Of a DNA stretch of 45,314 bases, positions 25,542 through 34,486 are shown piece by piece. The notes below the pieces were generated by a model. It ran no database searches. It was not told the origin of the DNA and was given only the letters and a program-made list of their open reading frames with translations. Every line of letters begins with the position of its first letter. Position 1 is the stretch's first letter. Source of the stretch: Streptomyces malaysiense. Lineage in GTDB: Bacteria > Actinomycetota > Actinomycetes > Streptomycetales > Streptomycetaceae. The stretch covers positions 1-45,314 of the forward strand of contig NZ_LBDA02000104.1 in the NCBI RefSeq assembly GCF_000980885.2, in the 5' to 3' direction. The position numbers and the translations under genes are program-made.

Positions 25542-26440
25542 ACAGCAGACGCGCCGTCCTCGCCTCCGTCGCCGCCCTCGCCGCCGGGCTGCCCACCGTC
25601 AACGCCGTCGTCAGCGGCGGCGGCGCCACCCCGGCGTCCGCGGCGGACCAGTACGGGTCCAACACGGAGCTGTACACCCGTACCGCGGACAGGGAGGGCA
25701 TCGACTGGGTGCGCCGGTTCCGGATCGGGGCTCCCGCGCAGGTGACGGACAACGACCGGGCCACGAGCGGCCTGCTCGGCAGCACCGCGGTGATCGCGCC
25801 GCACGGGGGCGGCATCGAGGCCGGTACGAGTGAGCTGTGCATGGCGATCGCCGGGTACACGCCGTTCGAGGCGGACACCGACCCGGCGAACGCGGCCGTG
25901 GCGGGAGAGCCGCAGCGGGACTACTGGATGTTCGAGGCGCTGGCCGACTCGGCCGCGCAGCACGTGACGTCCACGCACTGCGACGACCCGGCCGCGCTGG
26001 CCGTCTGCACGGGCAACCTGTACGCCGTCTCGCTGCACGGGTTCGACGACACGTCCGTGAAGAAGGTGATCATCGGTGGCCGGGACGCGCGGCTCAAGCG
26101 CAACCTGCTCGCGGCGTTCACGAAGTACGGGCTGACCTCTCCGGCGACGAACACCGACTGGGACGTCACCGTGGTCCTCGCGGACTCCTCGTCCTCCATC
26201 GACGGCGACGACCCGGCCAACATCGTCAACCGCACCCGTTCCGGCGGCGGCGCCCAGCTGGAGATCTCCACGGCGCTGCGCAAGGCGATGTTCGGTGACT
26301 TCTCCGGCGCGGCCAAACGCCGGACGACCGCGGGCGTGCCGAGCACGGCCGGCCCCTACGCCGACCATTTCTGGAACGGCTTCGTGGGCGCCGTACGCGA
26401 GGCGATCAAGAACCACGAACGGGGCCTGGACTCGCTGTAG
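25538..26440 (+). CDS. Secreted poly-gamma-glutamate hydrolase family protein
   Basis: A 300-residue protein with a Tat-like signal peptide (MNSRRAVLASVAALAAGLP, cleavage near ASAA). The mature part resembles the phage PghP / YjqB zinc-hydrolase family. It has VIAPHGGGIEAGTSELCMAIAG, whose His and Glu are the expected metal ligands, SLHGFDD with a further histidine, and VIIGGRDARLKRNLL. Such enzymes cut gamma-linked glutamate polymers; in a Streptomyces the substrate may be a competitor's capsule, a phage barrier or self polymer, which the sequence does not decide. The start overlaps the DUF397 stop as ATGA, so it is the third gene of the regulatory operon. Confidence 0.82.
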   Translation: MNSRRAVLASVAALAAGLPTVNAVVSGGGATPASAADQYGSNTELYTRTADREGIDWVRRFRIGAPAQVTDNDRATSGLLGSTAVIAPHGGGIEAGTSELCMAIAGYTPFEADTDPANAAVAGEPQRDYWMFEALADSAAQHVTSTHCDDPAALAVCTGNLYAVSLHGFDDTSVKKVIIGGRDARLKRNLLAAFTKYGLTSPATNTDWDVTVVLADSSSSIDGDDPANIVNRTRSGGGAQLEISTALRKAMFGDFSGAAKRRTTAGVPSTAGPYADHFWNGFVGAVREAIKNHERGLDSL

Positions 26441-26451
26441 GAAATCGGTTC

Positions 26452-26568
26452 GCGCGGGAAGCGGGCCTGGAGACGCTGGTCGTGTGGCCGTCGGAGCACA
26501 GCGACCCGCTGTACCGGCGCTCCGGTTTCCAGCCCTCGGCGGAACTGCCCGAACTGCCCCTGCGGTAG
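26452..26568 (+). pseudogene. C-terminal remnant of a GNAT acetyltransferase
   Basis: The frame reads AREAGLETLVVWPSEHSD, then PLYRRSGFQPS, then a Leu/Pro tail and TAG. This is the classic end of an N-acetyltransferase (the YRRxGF motif). There is no start codon or N-terminal half, because the preceding DNA is the hydrolase gene, whose stop is 11 bases upstream. The hydrolase module therefore probably replaced the front of this gene. Confidence 0.65.
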
Positions 26569-26754
26569 CGGCCATTGGCTTCCCGGTGCGGCGCGGACGG
26601 GGCCGGGTTGGTCACTTTCGGTGACCTGCGGGTCGACCGAGCGTGCAGGCCGGAGGGCGCGGCTGGATCACCGGCGGTTCCACCCCCTAGAACACATGTC
26701 CAGCTCGTGGACGGACCATGGCCACACAGCGGACTCCGGTGCTACAAATGCGGC
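26569..26754. other. Intergenic region before the PP2C sensor gene
   Basis: It contains a hairpin GGTCAC-TTTCG-GTGACC at 26610-26626, a weak terminator or operator. Directly before ATG 26755 is CTACAAAT, a possible -10 box of a leaderless message, and no Shine-Dalgarno sequence is present. Nothing else is seen. Confidence 0.4.
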
Positions 26755-29475
26755 ATGTCGGACACCGTCGCTCGATTCAGACGCCTGCTGTGGCGCTCTG
26801 TGGTCGGCAGGAGGCAGTGGAGCGTCGCCAAGCAGGTCTTCCTGCTCCAGGTGGCCCTGGTCGTGGTGCTGGTGGTCAGTGGCGTCCTCGCCCTGTTCCT
26901 CCAGTCCGAGCGGGACACCCAGTCCGAGGCCACCCGTCGTTCCATCGCCGTGGCGGAGACCTTCGCCCACTCCCCCGGCGTCCTCCAGGCCCTGGCGGCC
27001 CCGAACCCCTCCAAGGTGCTCCAGCCGCTCACCGAGGCGGGGCGCAAGGCGGCGGGGGTCGACTTCATCGTCGTCATGGACACCCATGGCATCCGCTACA
27101 CGCACCCGCTGCCCAGCAAGATCGGCGAGCGGTTCGTGGGCAACATAGCCGCGCCGCTCGCCGGACGGACCTACACGGAGAGCGTGCACGGTCCACTGGG
27201 CCACGAGATGCAGGCCACCCTGCCGATCAGGGACACGCACGGCAAGGTGACCGCCCTCGTCTCGGCCGGGCTCAAGGTCAAGAACGTCACCAACGAGGTG
27301 GACCGGCAGATCCCGATCATCCTGACCGCCGGGGCGGGCGCGCTCGTCGTGTCCACCGGCGGCACCGCGCTGGTCGGGCGGCGGCTGCGGCGGCAGACGC
27401 ACAGTCTCGCCCCCGACGAGATGACCCGGATGTACGAGCACCACGACACGGTGCTGCACTCGGTGCGCGAGGGTGTCCTCATCATCAGTGACGACGGCGT
27501 GCTGCTGCTCGCCAACGACGAGGGCCGGCGCCTGCTGCGGCTGCCGGCCGACGCCGAGGGCAGCCATCTGTCCGAGCTGCCGGGGCTCGACCCCGAGACC
27601 GTCGAGCTGCTGACCTCCGGGCGCGAGGCGACGGACGAGGTGCTCTTCGCCGGGGAACGGCTGCTCGCGGTCAACCAACGGCCCACCGACCGCGGCGGAG
27701 CCCCTGGCGGCACCGTGGTGACCCTGCGGGACACCACCGAGCTCCAGGCACTCTCCGGGCGCGCCGAGGTCGCCAGGGAGCGGCTGAAGCTCCTCTACGA
27801 CGCCGGGCTCGGCGTCGGCACCAGCCTGGACGTGCGGCGGACCGCGGAGGAGCTGGCGCGGATCGCCGTACCCCGCTTCGCGGACTACGTCAGCGTCGAC
27901 CTGGACGACGGCGTCCTGCACGGCGAGGAGCCCGCACCCACGGCGGCCACCCTGCGCCGTATCGCCGTGCACGGCATCCGGAGCGACCACCCCCTGTACG
28001 AACGGGGCCGGCTGATCGACTTCAAGCCGTTCACGCCCCAGGCCCGCGGCTACGGCTCCGGCCACTCCGAGCTGGTGGCCGACCTCGCCGCCGCGACGGA
28101 CTGGCGGGCCCAGGACCCGCAGCGCACCGAGAACATCCTGGAGTACGGCATCCAGTCCCTCATCTCGGCCCCGATCCGGGCCCGCGGGGTGGTGCTGGGC
28201 ATCGCCAACTTCTACCGGGCCAAACGGGACCCCTTCGACGAGGAGGACCTCACGCTCGCGGACGAGCTGGTGGCCCGCGCCGCCGTCAGCGTCGACAACG
28301 CCCGCCGCTACGCCCGTGAGCACACCCTCGCGGTCACCCTCCAGCGCAGCCTGCTGCCGCGCGCACTGCCCGAGCAGAGCGCCCTGGACGTCGCCTACCG
28401 GTATCTGCCGGCCCAGTCGGGGGTGAGCGGGGACTGGTTCGACGTGATCCCGCTGCCGGGCAGCCGGGTGGCACTGGTCGTCGGCGACGTCGTCGGGCAC
28501 GGGCTGCACGCCGCCGCCACGATGGGCCGGCTGCGGACCGCCGTGCACAACTTCTCGACCCTCGACCTGCCCCCCGACGAGCTGCTCGGCCATCTGGACG
28601 ACCTGGTCGGGCGCATCGACCAGGACGAGGGGGACGGGGAGGACTCGGACGCGATCGTGGGCGCCACATGCCTGTACGCGATCTACGACCCCATCACGCG
28701 CCGGTGCGCCATGGCCCGTGCCGGGCACCTGGCGCCCGCCCTGGTGCATCCCGACGGCAGCGTCACCTACCCCGAGCTGCCGGGCGGTCCGCCGCTCGGC
28801 CTCGGGGGCATGCCGTTCCAGACGGCCGAGCTGGAGCTGGCCGAGGGGACGCAGCTGGTGCTGTACACCGACGGACTGATCGAGGACCGTACCCGCGATC
28901 TGGACGAGGGGCTGGAGCTGCTGCGCCGGGCGCTGGCCGGCCACCCCGACCGCTCCCCGGACGCGAGCTGCGGGGCGGTGCTGGAGGAGCTGCTGCCCCA
29001 GGGCCCCAAGGACGACGTCGCGCTGCTGGTGGCGCGCACCCGGGCCCTCACGTCGGAGCAGGTGGCGGAATGGGACGTACCCGCCGATCCGTCCGCCGTC
29101 GCGGGGCTGCGCCGGGCCGTGACCGAGCGGCTCGGGGAATGGGGACTCGATGAGCAGGCCTTCGGCATGGAGCTGGTGCTCAGCGAGCTGGTGACCAACG
29201 CGATCCGGTACGGCTCCGGGCCGATCCGGCTGCGGCTGATCCGGGACCGGACGCTGATCTGCGAGGTGGCCGACGGGAGCAACACGTCGCCGCACCTGCG
29301 GTACGCGGCGACGACGGACGAGGGCGGACGGGGACTGTTCCTGGTCCAGCAGATGACCGAGCGGTGGGGGACGAGGTATTCGCCGCAGGGGAAGGTGATC
29401 TGGGCGGAGATGGCGCTGCGCAGTGCCGCGCCGGCTCTGCCCGAGTTCTCGCTGGACTCGTTCGACGAGCTGTGA
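26755..29475 (+). CDS. Membrane sensor: Cache-PAS-GAF-PP2C (SpoIIE) phosphatase with RsbW-like ATPase domain
   Basis: A 906-residue signalling protein. Order: TM helix about 24-48; extracytoplasmic single-Cache/PAS sensor about 50-180 (VDFIVVMDTHGIRYTHP, as in DcuS/CitA); TM about 185-207; PAS about 225-330; GAF about 341-520; SpoIIE PP2C about 532-760 with metal aspartates in SGDWFDV, GDVVGHG and PKDDVALLV; HATPase about 770-892 with SELVTNAIRYG and EGGRGLFLVQQM. It should dephosphorylate, and perhaps also rephosphorylate, an anti-sigma antagonist in response to an external ligand. No such partner is adjacent. Related multidomain phosphatases (OsaC-like) occur in Streptomyces. Confidence 0.9.
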   Translation: MSDTVARFRRLLWRSVVGRRQWSVAKQVFLLQVALVVVLVVSGVLALFLQSERDTQSEATRRSIAVAETFAHSPGVLQALAAPNPSKVLQPLTEAGRKAAGVDFIVVMDTHGIRYTHPLPSKIGERFVGNIAAPLAGRTYTESVHGPLGHEMQATLPIRDTHGKVTALVSAGLKVKNVTNEVDRQIPIILTAGAGALVVSTGGTALVGRRLRRQTHSLAPDEMTRMYEHHDTVLHSVREGVLIISDDGVLLLANDEGRRLLRLPADAEGSHLSELPGLDPETVELLTSGREATDEVLFAGERLLAVNQRPTDRGGAPGGTVVTLRDTTELQALSGRAEVARERLKLLYDAGLGVGTSLDVRRTAEELARIAVPRFADYVSVDLDDGVLHGEEPAPTAATLRRIAVHGIRSDHPLYERGRLIDFKPFTPQARGYGSGHSELVADLAAATDWRAQDPQRTENILEYGIQSLISAPIRARGVVLGIANFYRAKRDPFDEEDLTLADELVARAAVSVDNARRYAREHTLAVTLQRSLLPRALPEQSALDVAYRYLPAQSGVSGDWFDVIPLPGSRVALVVGDVVGHGLHAAATMGRLRTAVHNFSTLDLPPDELLGHLDDLVGRIDQDEGDGEDSDAIVGATCLYAIYDPITRRCAMARAGHLAPALVHPDGSVTYPELPGGPPLGLGGMPFQTAELELAEGTQLVLYTDGLIEDRTRDLDEGLELLRRALAGHPDRSPDASCGAVLEELLPQGPKDDVALLVARTRALTSEQVAEWDVPADPSAVAGLRRAVTERLGEWGLDEQAFGMELVLSELVTNAIRYGSGPIRLRLIRDRTLICEVADGSNTSPHLRYAATTDEGGRGLFLVQQMTERWGTRYSPQGKVIWAEMALRSAAPALPEFSLDSFDEL

Positions 29476-29522
29476 GGGTGGCGGGTGGCGCGGGTCGGGG
29501 TGACGCGGCCACCGGGCACGGC

Positions 29523-29560
29523 CGAGGGCCGCACCCCCGGTGACGGGGGTGCGGCCCTCG
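29523..29560. terminator. Bidirectional terminator between convergent genes
   Basis: A perfect 17-bp stem (left arm begins CGAGGGCCGCACCCCCG) with a GTGA loop, between the phosphatase stop at 29475 and the binding-protein stop at 29623. Confidence 0.9.
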
Positions 29561-29622
29561 ACCGCCCTCGGAGTGGCGCGGCAGGAGACTGGTGCCGCGG
29601 TGACATGCGTGTCCGGTGGTGA

Positions 29623-30717
29623 TCAACCGGTCGGTCCTGCCGGGGTCGTGGTGGTCTTGAAGCCCTCCGTCCTGTTGGCCTGGAGGGCGAACTCGTTGGT
29701 GAACGTCTTGCTGAGGTCCACCGAGCCCTTCACGCTGCCGACCAGCTGCTCCGTCGCCAGGGAAGTCTTCGGACCGCCGGCCGGCATGATGCCGTCCGGG
29801 AGGAACTGGCCCTTGTCCTCGGTCAGGGCACTGATGTAGTCGGCCTTGGTCACCAGCTGGTTCGACACGAACGACGCCGGCAGCTTGTCCGCGATGTCGG
29901 CCGCGCTGTGCGTGTTGATCCAGTGCATGGTGGCGACGAGCGCGTCGACGACCTTCTGCACCGTGTCCTTGTGCGCGTTCACCCAGTCGGTGCGGGCGAG
30001 CACACTGGCCGCGGGGTAGGCACCGCCCATCGCCGCCGTGGCGCCCCGCGTGGTGGCCAGGTCGATCGCGGAGGTACCGACGCCCTTCTTCTGGATCGCG
30101 GCGACCGTCGGCTGCGTCGTCATCACACAGTCGACCTTGCCGTTCTGCAGGGCGGCGATGGCCGTGGAGCCCGCGCCGACCCCGATCCGGTGGAACTGGC
30201 TGGTCTTGACGCCCTTCTTGGCGGCCAGGAACTGGGTGAGCGTGTCGGTGCCCGAGCCCAGGTCGGTGACGCCCAGGGTCTTGCCCTTGAAATCGGCGCC
30301 CGACGTGACGCCCGACTTCTTGGCGCACATCTCCCGCTCGCCCGGCGCGCCGGACAGCTGGACGACGTCCTCGACCGCCTTGCCCTTGGCCTGGAACTCG
30401 ATCGTGTGGCTGTACCAGGCACCCGCCATGTCCACCTGCCCGGAGGCCATGGCCTCCTCGGCGCCGACACCGCCGTCCTGCTCGGTGCTGAGCTGGACGT
30501 CGACGCCGTACTTCTTGTAGAAGCCGAGGTTCTGAGCGAGCTGGTAGGGCAGGTAGATCTGCTTGTCTATACCGCCGACCATGAGCTTGACCGTCGGTGT
30601 GCCGCCGGAGCCTCTGCTCGCGGTGGTGCTGCCGGAGTTGCCGGAACAGGCGCTGACCGCGCCGAGGGCGAGAACGGTGAGGACGGACGCGGCGACGGTG
30701 ACGGGTCGTCTGGACAT
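29623..30717 (-). CDS. NitT/TauT-type ABC substrate-binding lipoprotein
   Basis: A 364-residue lipoprotein with lipobox VSAC (Cys24 from ATG 30717). The mature protein has the NMT1/SsuA fold: VGGIDKQIYLPYQLAQNLGF near the start, then SGQVDMAGAWYSHTIEFQA and KTLGVTDLGSGTDTLTQFL. This family binds nitrate, sulfonates, taurine, thiamine precursors or aromatic acids; the ligand cannot be read from sequence. ATG 30717 is preferred because ATG 30729 overlaps the AAGGA ribosome site. It is third in an operon after the ATPase and permease genes. Confidence 0.88.
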   Translation of the reverse strand: MSRRPVTVAASVLTVLALGAVSACSGNSGSTTASRGSGGTPTVKLMVGGIDKQIYLPYQLAQNLGFYKKYGVDVQLSTEQDGGVGAEEAMASGQVDMAGAWYSHTIEFQAKGKAVEDVVQLSGAPGEREMCAKKSGVTSGADFKGKTLGVTDLGSGTDTLTQFLAAKKGVKTSQFHRIGVGAGSTAIAALQNGKVDCVMTTQPTVAAIQKKGVGTSAIDLATTRGATAAMGGAYPAASVLARTDWVNAHKDTVQKVVDALVATMHWINTHSAADIADKLPASFVSNQLVTKADYISALTEDKGQFLPDGIMPAGGPKTSLATEQLVGSVKGSVDLSKTFTNEFALQANRTEGFKTTTTPAGPTG

Positions 30718-30758
30718 GGCTGGCCACATTCCTTTTCTGAGGTCGAACAGGGAAGAGC

Positions 30759-30793
30759 GGGGGAGGGAGAGGGGAGGGAGAGGGGAGGGCGGG
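30759..30793 (+). repeat. G-run tract with quadruplex potential
   Basis: On the plus strand a purine-only stretch has at least six runs of three or more G, with a repeated unit GAGAGGGGAGG. It fills the gap between the permease stop and the binding-protein start. The operon's mRNA is correspondingly C-rich there. Confidence 0.6.
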
Positions 30794-31675
30794 TCAGAGG
30801 GCGCTCGACGCCTCGGACGGAGCCGGCGGACGCCAGGACAGCAGCCGGCGTTCGAGCTTGCCGATCACCCACTCGGCGCCGAGCACGATGACGGAGATGA
30901 CGAGCATCGTCGCGAACACGCCGTTGGGGTCGAAGTTGTTCTGCGCGGTCTTGATGACCAGGCCCAGACCGCTCTGCGCGCCGAGCACCTCGCCGACCAG
31001 CGCGCCGACGATCGCGAAGCCGAAGGCGCTGTGCAGGCTGGCGATGATCCAGGTGAGCGCGGAGGGCACGGTGACGTGCCGGATGATCTGCAGCTGGGAG
31101 GCGCCGAGCACCGTGGCGTTGGCGAGGATGTTGCGGTCGACCTCGCGCACGCCCTGGAAGGCGTTGAAGAAGACGATGAAGAACACCAGCACCGCGGCGA
31201 GCAGGATCTTCGGCAGCACGCCGATGCCGAACGCGACGATGAAGATCGAGCCGAGGACGATCCGCGGGATCGCGTTGACCATCTTGATGTAGGGGCCGAG
31301 GACGTCGGCGAGGAAGCGGCTCTGGCCCAACGCGACGCCGAACACCACGCCTGCGACGGCTCCGACGGCGAAGCCGACGAGCGCCTCCTGGATCGTCGTC
31401 CAGATGTTCGCGTAGAAGGACCCGAACTCGGTGCCGTGCTGGAAGAGGTCGGCCAGCCGCCTGGCGATGCCGGACGGTTGCCCGAAGAAGAACGGGTCGA
31501 CGATCCCCCAGGTGGTGAACGCCTGCCAGCCGCCGATGACGAGGACCGCGAGGCCGACGCGGCCCGCCCAGACCAGGGCGACGCGGCGCCGGCGGGCGCG
31601 TTTGGCGGCCGCCCCGGCCGAGAGGTGTGCGCGGCCCCTGACGGAATCGGGGGAAACAGCGGACGTCGTGCTCAT
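30794..31675 (-). CDS. NitT/TauT-type ABC permease
   Basis: A 293-residue inner-membrane permease (BPD_transp_1) with about six helices. The ATPase-contact loop sits around VREVDRNILANATVLGASQLQII followed by VTVPSALTWI, in the SsuC/TauC style. ATG 31675 overlaps the ATPase stop as ATGA, so translation is coupled. An Arg-rich N-terminus (KRARRRR) precedes the first helix. The open frame continues upstream, but those codons are inside the ATPase gene. Confidence 0.9.
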   Translation of the reverse strand: MSTTSAVSPDSVRGRAHLSAGAAAKRARRRRVALVWAGRVGLAVLVIGGWQAFTTWGIVDPFFFGQPSGIARRLADLFQHGTEFGSFYANIWTTIQEALVGFAVGAVAGVVFGVALGQSRFLADVLGPYIKMVNAIPRIVLGSIFIVAFGIGVLPKILLAAVLVFFIVFFNAFQGVREVDRNILANATVLGASQLQIIRHVTVPSALTWIIASLHSAFGFAIVGALVGEVLGAQSGLGLVIKTAQNNFDPNGVFATMLVISVIVLGAEWVIGKLERRLLSWRPPAPSEASSAL

Positions 31676-32532
31676 GCCGTACCTCCTGCGGTGCGTGCGT
31701 AGGCGCGCTCCACCTCCTCGCGCAGCGAGTCCCAGATCTGGTGCTGAAGTTCGATGAAGCGGGGCTGGAAGCGGATCTCCTGAACCGAGCCGCGCGGGCG
31801 CGGCAGGTCGATCTCGAAGACCGCCTTGACCGACCCGGGGCTGGACGTCATGACGACGACCCGGTCTGCGAGCGCCACGGCCTCGTCGAGGTCGTGGGTG
31901 ATGAAGATGACCGACGGCCGTATCTGCTCCCACAGGCCGAGCAGTTCGGTGGACATGATCGCCTTGGTCTGCACGTCCAGGGCGCCGAAGGGCTCGTCCA
32001 TGATCAGGATCCGGGGTTCGTTGATCAGCGCCGCGGCCATCGCCACGCGCTTGCGCATACCGCCGGAGAGCTGGTGCGGGAAGCGGTCCTCGAACCCCGC
32101 GAGGCCCACCCGGCGCAGCCAGTCGCGCGCCGAGGCCTGAGCCTGCTGCTTGGGTACCCCGCGGAAGACCGGGCCCATCAGCACATTGCCGAGGACGGTC
32201 TTCCAGGGCAGCAGGGCGTCGGCCTGGAACATGAAGCTGACGCCGTCGGTGACGCCGTCCACCTCACGGCCGCCGACCTTGACCGACCCCTCACTGGGCC
32301 GGTCGAGACCGGACACCATGCCCAGGGTCGTGGACTTGCCGCAGCCGGTCGGGCCCACCACCGCGCAGAACTGGCCGGGCTCCACGGTGAACGAAACGTC
32401 CTGCAGGGCCGTGAACACCTCACCGGCGGGAGTCAGAAAACGTTTGGTGAGCCCGGAGATCTCGACTCGTGCGCTGTCCTGGCCGGTCCTCTCGGCGACC
32501 GGACTCACCGCCGCATCGTTTCGCGAAGCCAT
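31672..32532 (-). CDS. NitT/TauT-type ABC ATPase
   Basis: A 286-residue ATP-binding subunit. Walker A is GPTGCGKST near residue 63, signature LSGGMRKRVAMA, Walker B ILIMDEPFGALD, and switch histidine in FITHDLDEAV, typical of SsuB/TauB/NrtD. GGAG lies 10 bases before ATG 32532. It is the first gene of the importer operon, divergent from the two-component system, which suggests that the system senses and controls uptake of the same ligand. Confidence 0.93.
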   Translation of the reverse strand: MASRNDAAVSPVAERTGQDSARVEISGLTKRFLTPAGEVFTALQDVSFTVEPGQFCAVVGPTGCGKSTTLGMVSGLDRPSEGSVKVGGREVDGVTDGVSFMFQADALLPWKTVLGNVLMGPVFRGVPKQQAQASARDWLRRVGLAGFEDRFPHQLSGGMRKRVAMAAALINEPRILIMDEPFGALDVQTKAIMSTELLGLWEQIRPSVIFITHDLDEAVALADRVVVMTSSPGSVKAVFEIDLPRPRGSVQEIRFQPRFIELQHQIWDSLREEVERAYARTAGGTA

Positions 32533-32730
32533 CAGAGGCTGTCTCCTTCCTGACCTCGGGGGTCGAACCTCGGGGATCGAGGAAGGCAGACGCTAGATGC
32601 CGCCGGGTGTTACGTCGCTGTTTCATCCGTATCTCGCGTAAGCCGTGTTAGCGGGACTTCTGCTCGTTCTGCTCAGCGATCCGGGGCTGGGCAGCAGGCC
32701 GAGGTCGGGGGCACAATCACGCCACCACGG

Positions 32731-32764
32731 GTACGGCTGCAGGGGCTGGGCCCGGCAGCCGTAC
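32731..32764 (+). promoter_or_regulatory. Hairpin in the leader of the sensor-kinase gene
   Basis: GTACGGCTGC and GCAGCCGTAC, perfect 10-bp arms around 14 bases, end 27 bases before the GTG start. It may be an attenuator or a response-regulator binding site. The rest of 32533-32730 shows no gene. Confidence 0.5.
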
Positions 32765-32791
32765 GACAGGCGAGAGACGCGAGGAACACTG

Positions 32792-34486
32792 GTGAAACCC
32801 ATCCGTATCCCGGGCGGACGTGGCAGGAAGGGGCGGCTCTCCGCGCGGATTCTGGCCAACCAGCTGGCCATCCTGGCGCTGACCGGGCTGATCGGTTTCG
32901 TGCTGTTCGCCTTCGCGCAGCGGGGCGAGATCGACCGCGCCTACGAGCAGCGGGCACTGGACATCGCGCAGACGACGGCCGCCGAACCGCAGATCCGGCA
33001 GGCCATGGAGTACGGGGGCGGCGGCGACGTGGTGCAGACCGTGACCGAACAGATCCGCAAGGCGTCGGGGGCGTCGTACGTGGTCGTGCTCGACCTGCGC
33101 GGCGTCCGCCACTCCCACCCCGACCCGACGCTGGTCGGCGAACCGACGGGCGATCCGATCGTGGTGCTGGACGGCAGGCCCCACGTCGGCACCGACCAGG
33201 GCGCGACCGGGCGGTCCGCCAACGGCAAGGCTCCGCTGTACGGGCCCACCGGCAAGCTGGTCGGCGAGGTGTCCGCGGGCATTCCCGAGCACTATGTGCT
33301 GGGCGAGCTGTGGCGCGAGCTGCCGACCTTCGGCCTGTACAGCGCCATCGCCGTCGCGCTCGGCTCGGCGGCCGCGTTCCTGCTGGCCGGGCGGCTCAAG
33401 CGGACGACGTTCGGACTGGAACTGGAGGAGATCGCCGGTTTGCTGCAGGACCGCGAGGCGATGCTGCACGGCATCCGTGAGGGAGTCGTCGCCTTCGATC
33501 CGGACGGCAGGATCACGGTCGTCAACGACGAGGCCCGCGAACTGCTCGGCATCGGCACCGCGCTCGGCAGCACGCTGGCGGAGGTCCTGCCGGACGGGCG
33601 GCTGCGCCGCGCCCTGGACGGCACCCTGACCGGCAACGACATCAGCGTGCTCACCGACGACCACTGCTTGGTCGTCAACCGGATGCCGGTGACCCTGCAC
33701 GGCCGCGAACTGGGCGCCGTGGTCACCGTGCGCGACCGCACCGAGCTCATCGGGCTGCTGCGCGAACTGGACTCGGTGCGCGGGCTCACCGACGCGCTGC
33801 GCGCCCAGCAGCACGAGTTCACCAACCGGATGCACACGGTGGCCGGCCTGCTGGACATCGGCGACCACGACGCCGCCTACGAGTTCGCCGTCGAGACGGC
33901 CGGCGCCGAGCAGGCGCTGACCGAGTCCGTACGGGAACGGATCGGCAACCCGCTGCTCGTGGGACTGATCGTCGCCAAGACCACGGTGGCGGCGGAACGC
34001 GGGATACGGATCGTCCTCAGCGAGGACTCCGCGCTGGGCGAGGACCCGCCGCATCTGCGCCGGCTGCTGGCCATCGTCGGCAACCTGCTGGACAACGCGA
34101 TCGACGCGGCCGCGACCGGACCGGCACGGCCGGGCGGCTGCGAAGTGCGGCTGTCGATCATCGAAACCGTCGACGTGGTGCGGGTGGAGGTGGCCGACAC
34201 CGGGCCGGGCATCCCGCCGGGCACCAGCGAGTCGATCTTCGAGGACGGCTGGTCGACCCGTCCGGACCGGGGCACGGCCCGGCGCGGCCTCGGACTCGCC
34301 CTCGTCCACCGGCTGGTGCAGCGGCACGGCGGCACGATCACGGTCAGCGAGGGACCGGGGGCGGTCTTCAGCCTGACGTTGCCGGTGCCCGACACCGCGC
34401 CGGCTCCGCAGGGCGCTCTGTTCACGACGGCTCCGGCGGTGCCGGCCGGCGCGTCGACCGGCACCGCCGGAGGTGACCGCTGGTGA
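32792..34486 (+). CDS. CitA/DcuS-family sensor histidine kinase
   Basis: A 564-residue kinase. TM1 about 19-42, extracytoplasmic Cache/PAS sensor about 43-175 (ASYVVVLDLRGVRHSHPDP), TM2 about 180-200, cytoplasmic PAS about 215-320. The DcuS-type phosphoacceptor box QQHEFTNRMHTVAGLL has His341. HATPase boxes are NLLDNAIDAA, DTGPGIP and RGLGLALVHR. A Pro/Ala-rich tail follows. The family senses citrate or C4-dicarboxylates in enterobacteria, but the ligand here is unknown. GTG 32792 has GAGGAA upstream. The stop overlaps the regulator start as GTGA. Confidence 0.93.
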   Translation: MKPIRIPGGRGRKGRLSARILANQLAILALTGLIGFVLFAFAQRGEIDRAYEQRALDIAQTTAAEPQIRQAMEYGGGGDVVQTVTEQIRKASGASYVVVLDLRGVRHSHPDPTLVGEPTGDPIVVLDGRPHVGTDQGATGRSANGKAPLYGPTGKLVGEVSAGIPEHYVLGELWRELPTFGLYSAIAVALGSAAAFLLAGRLKRTTFGLELEEIAGLLQDREAMLHGIREGVVAFDPDGRITVVNDEARELLGIGTALGSTLAEVLPDGRLRRALDGTLTGNDISVLTDDHCLVVNRMPVTLHGRELGAVVTVRDRTELIGLLRELDSVRGLTDALRAQQHEFTNRMHTVAGLLDIGDHDAAYEFAVETAGAEQALTESVRERIGNPLLVGLIVAKTTVAAERGIRIVLSEDSALGEDPPHLRRLLAIVGNLLDNAIDAAATGPARPGGCEVRLSIIETVDVVRVEVADTGPGIPPGTSESIFEDGWSTRPDRGTARRGLGLALVHRLVQRHGGTITVSEGPGAVFSLTLPVPDTAPAPQGALFTTAPAVPAGASTGTAGGDRW

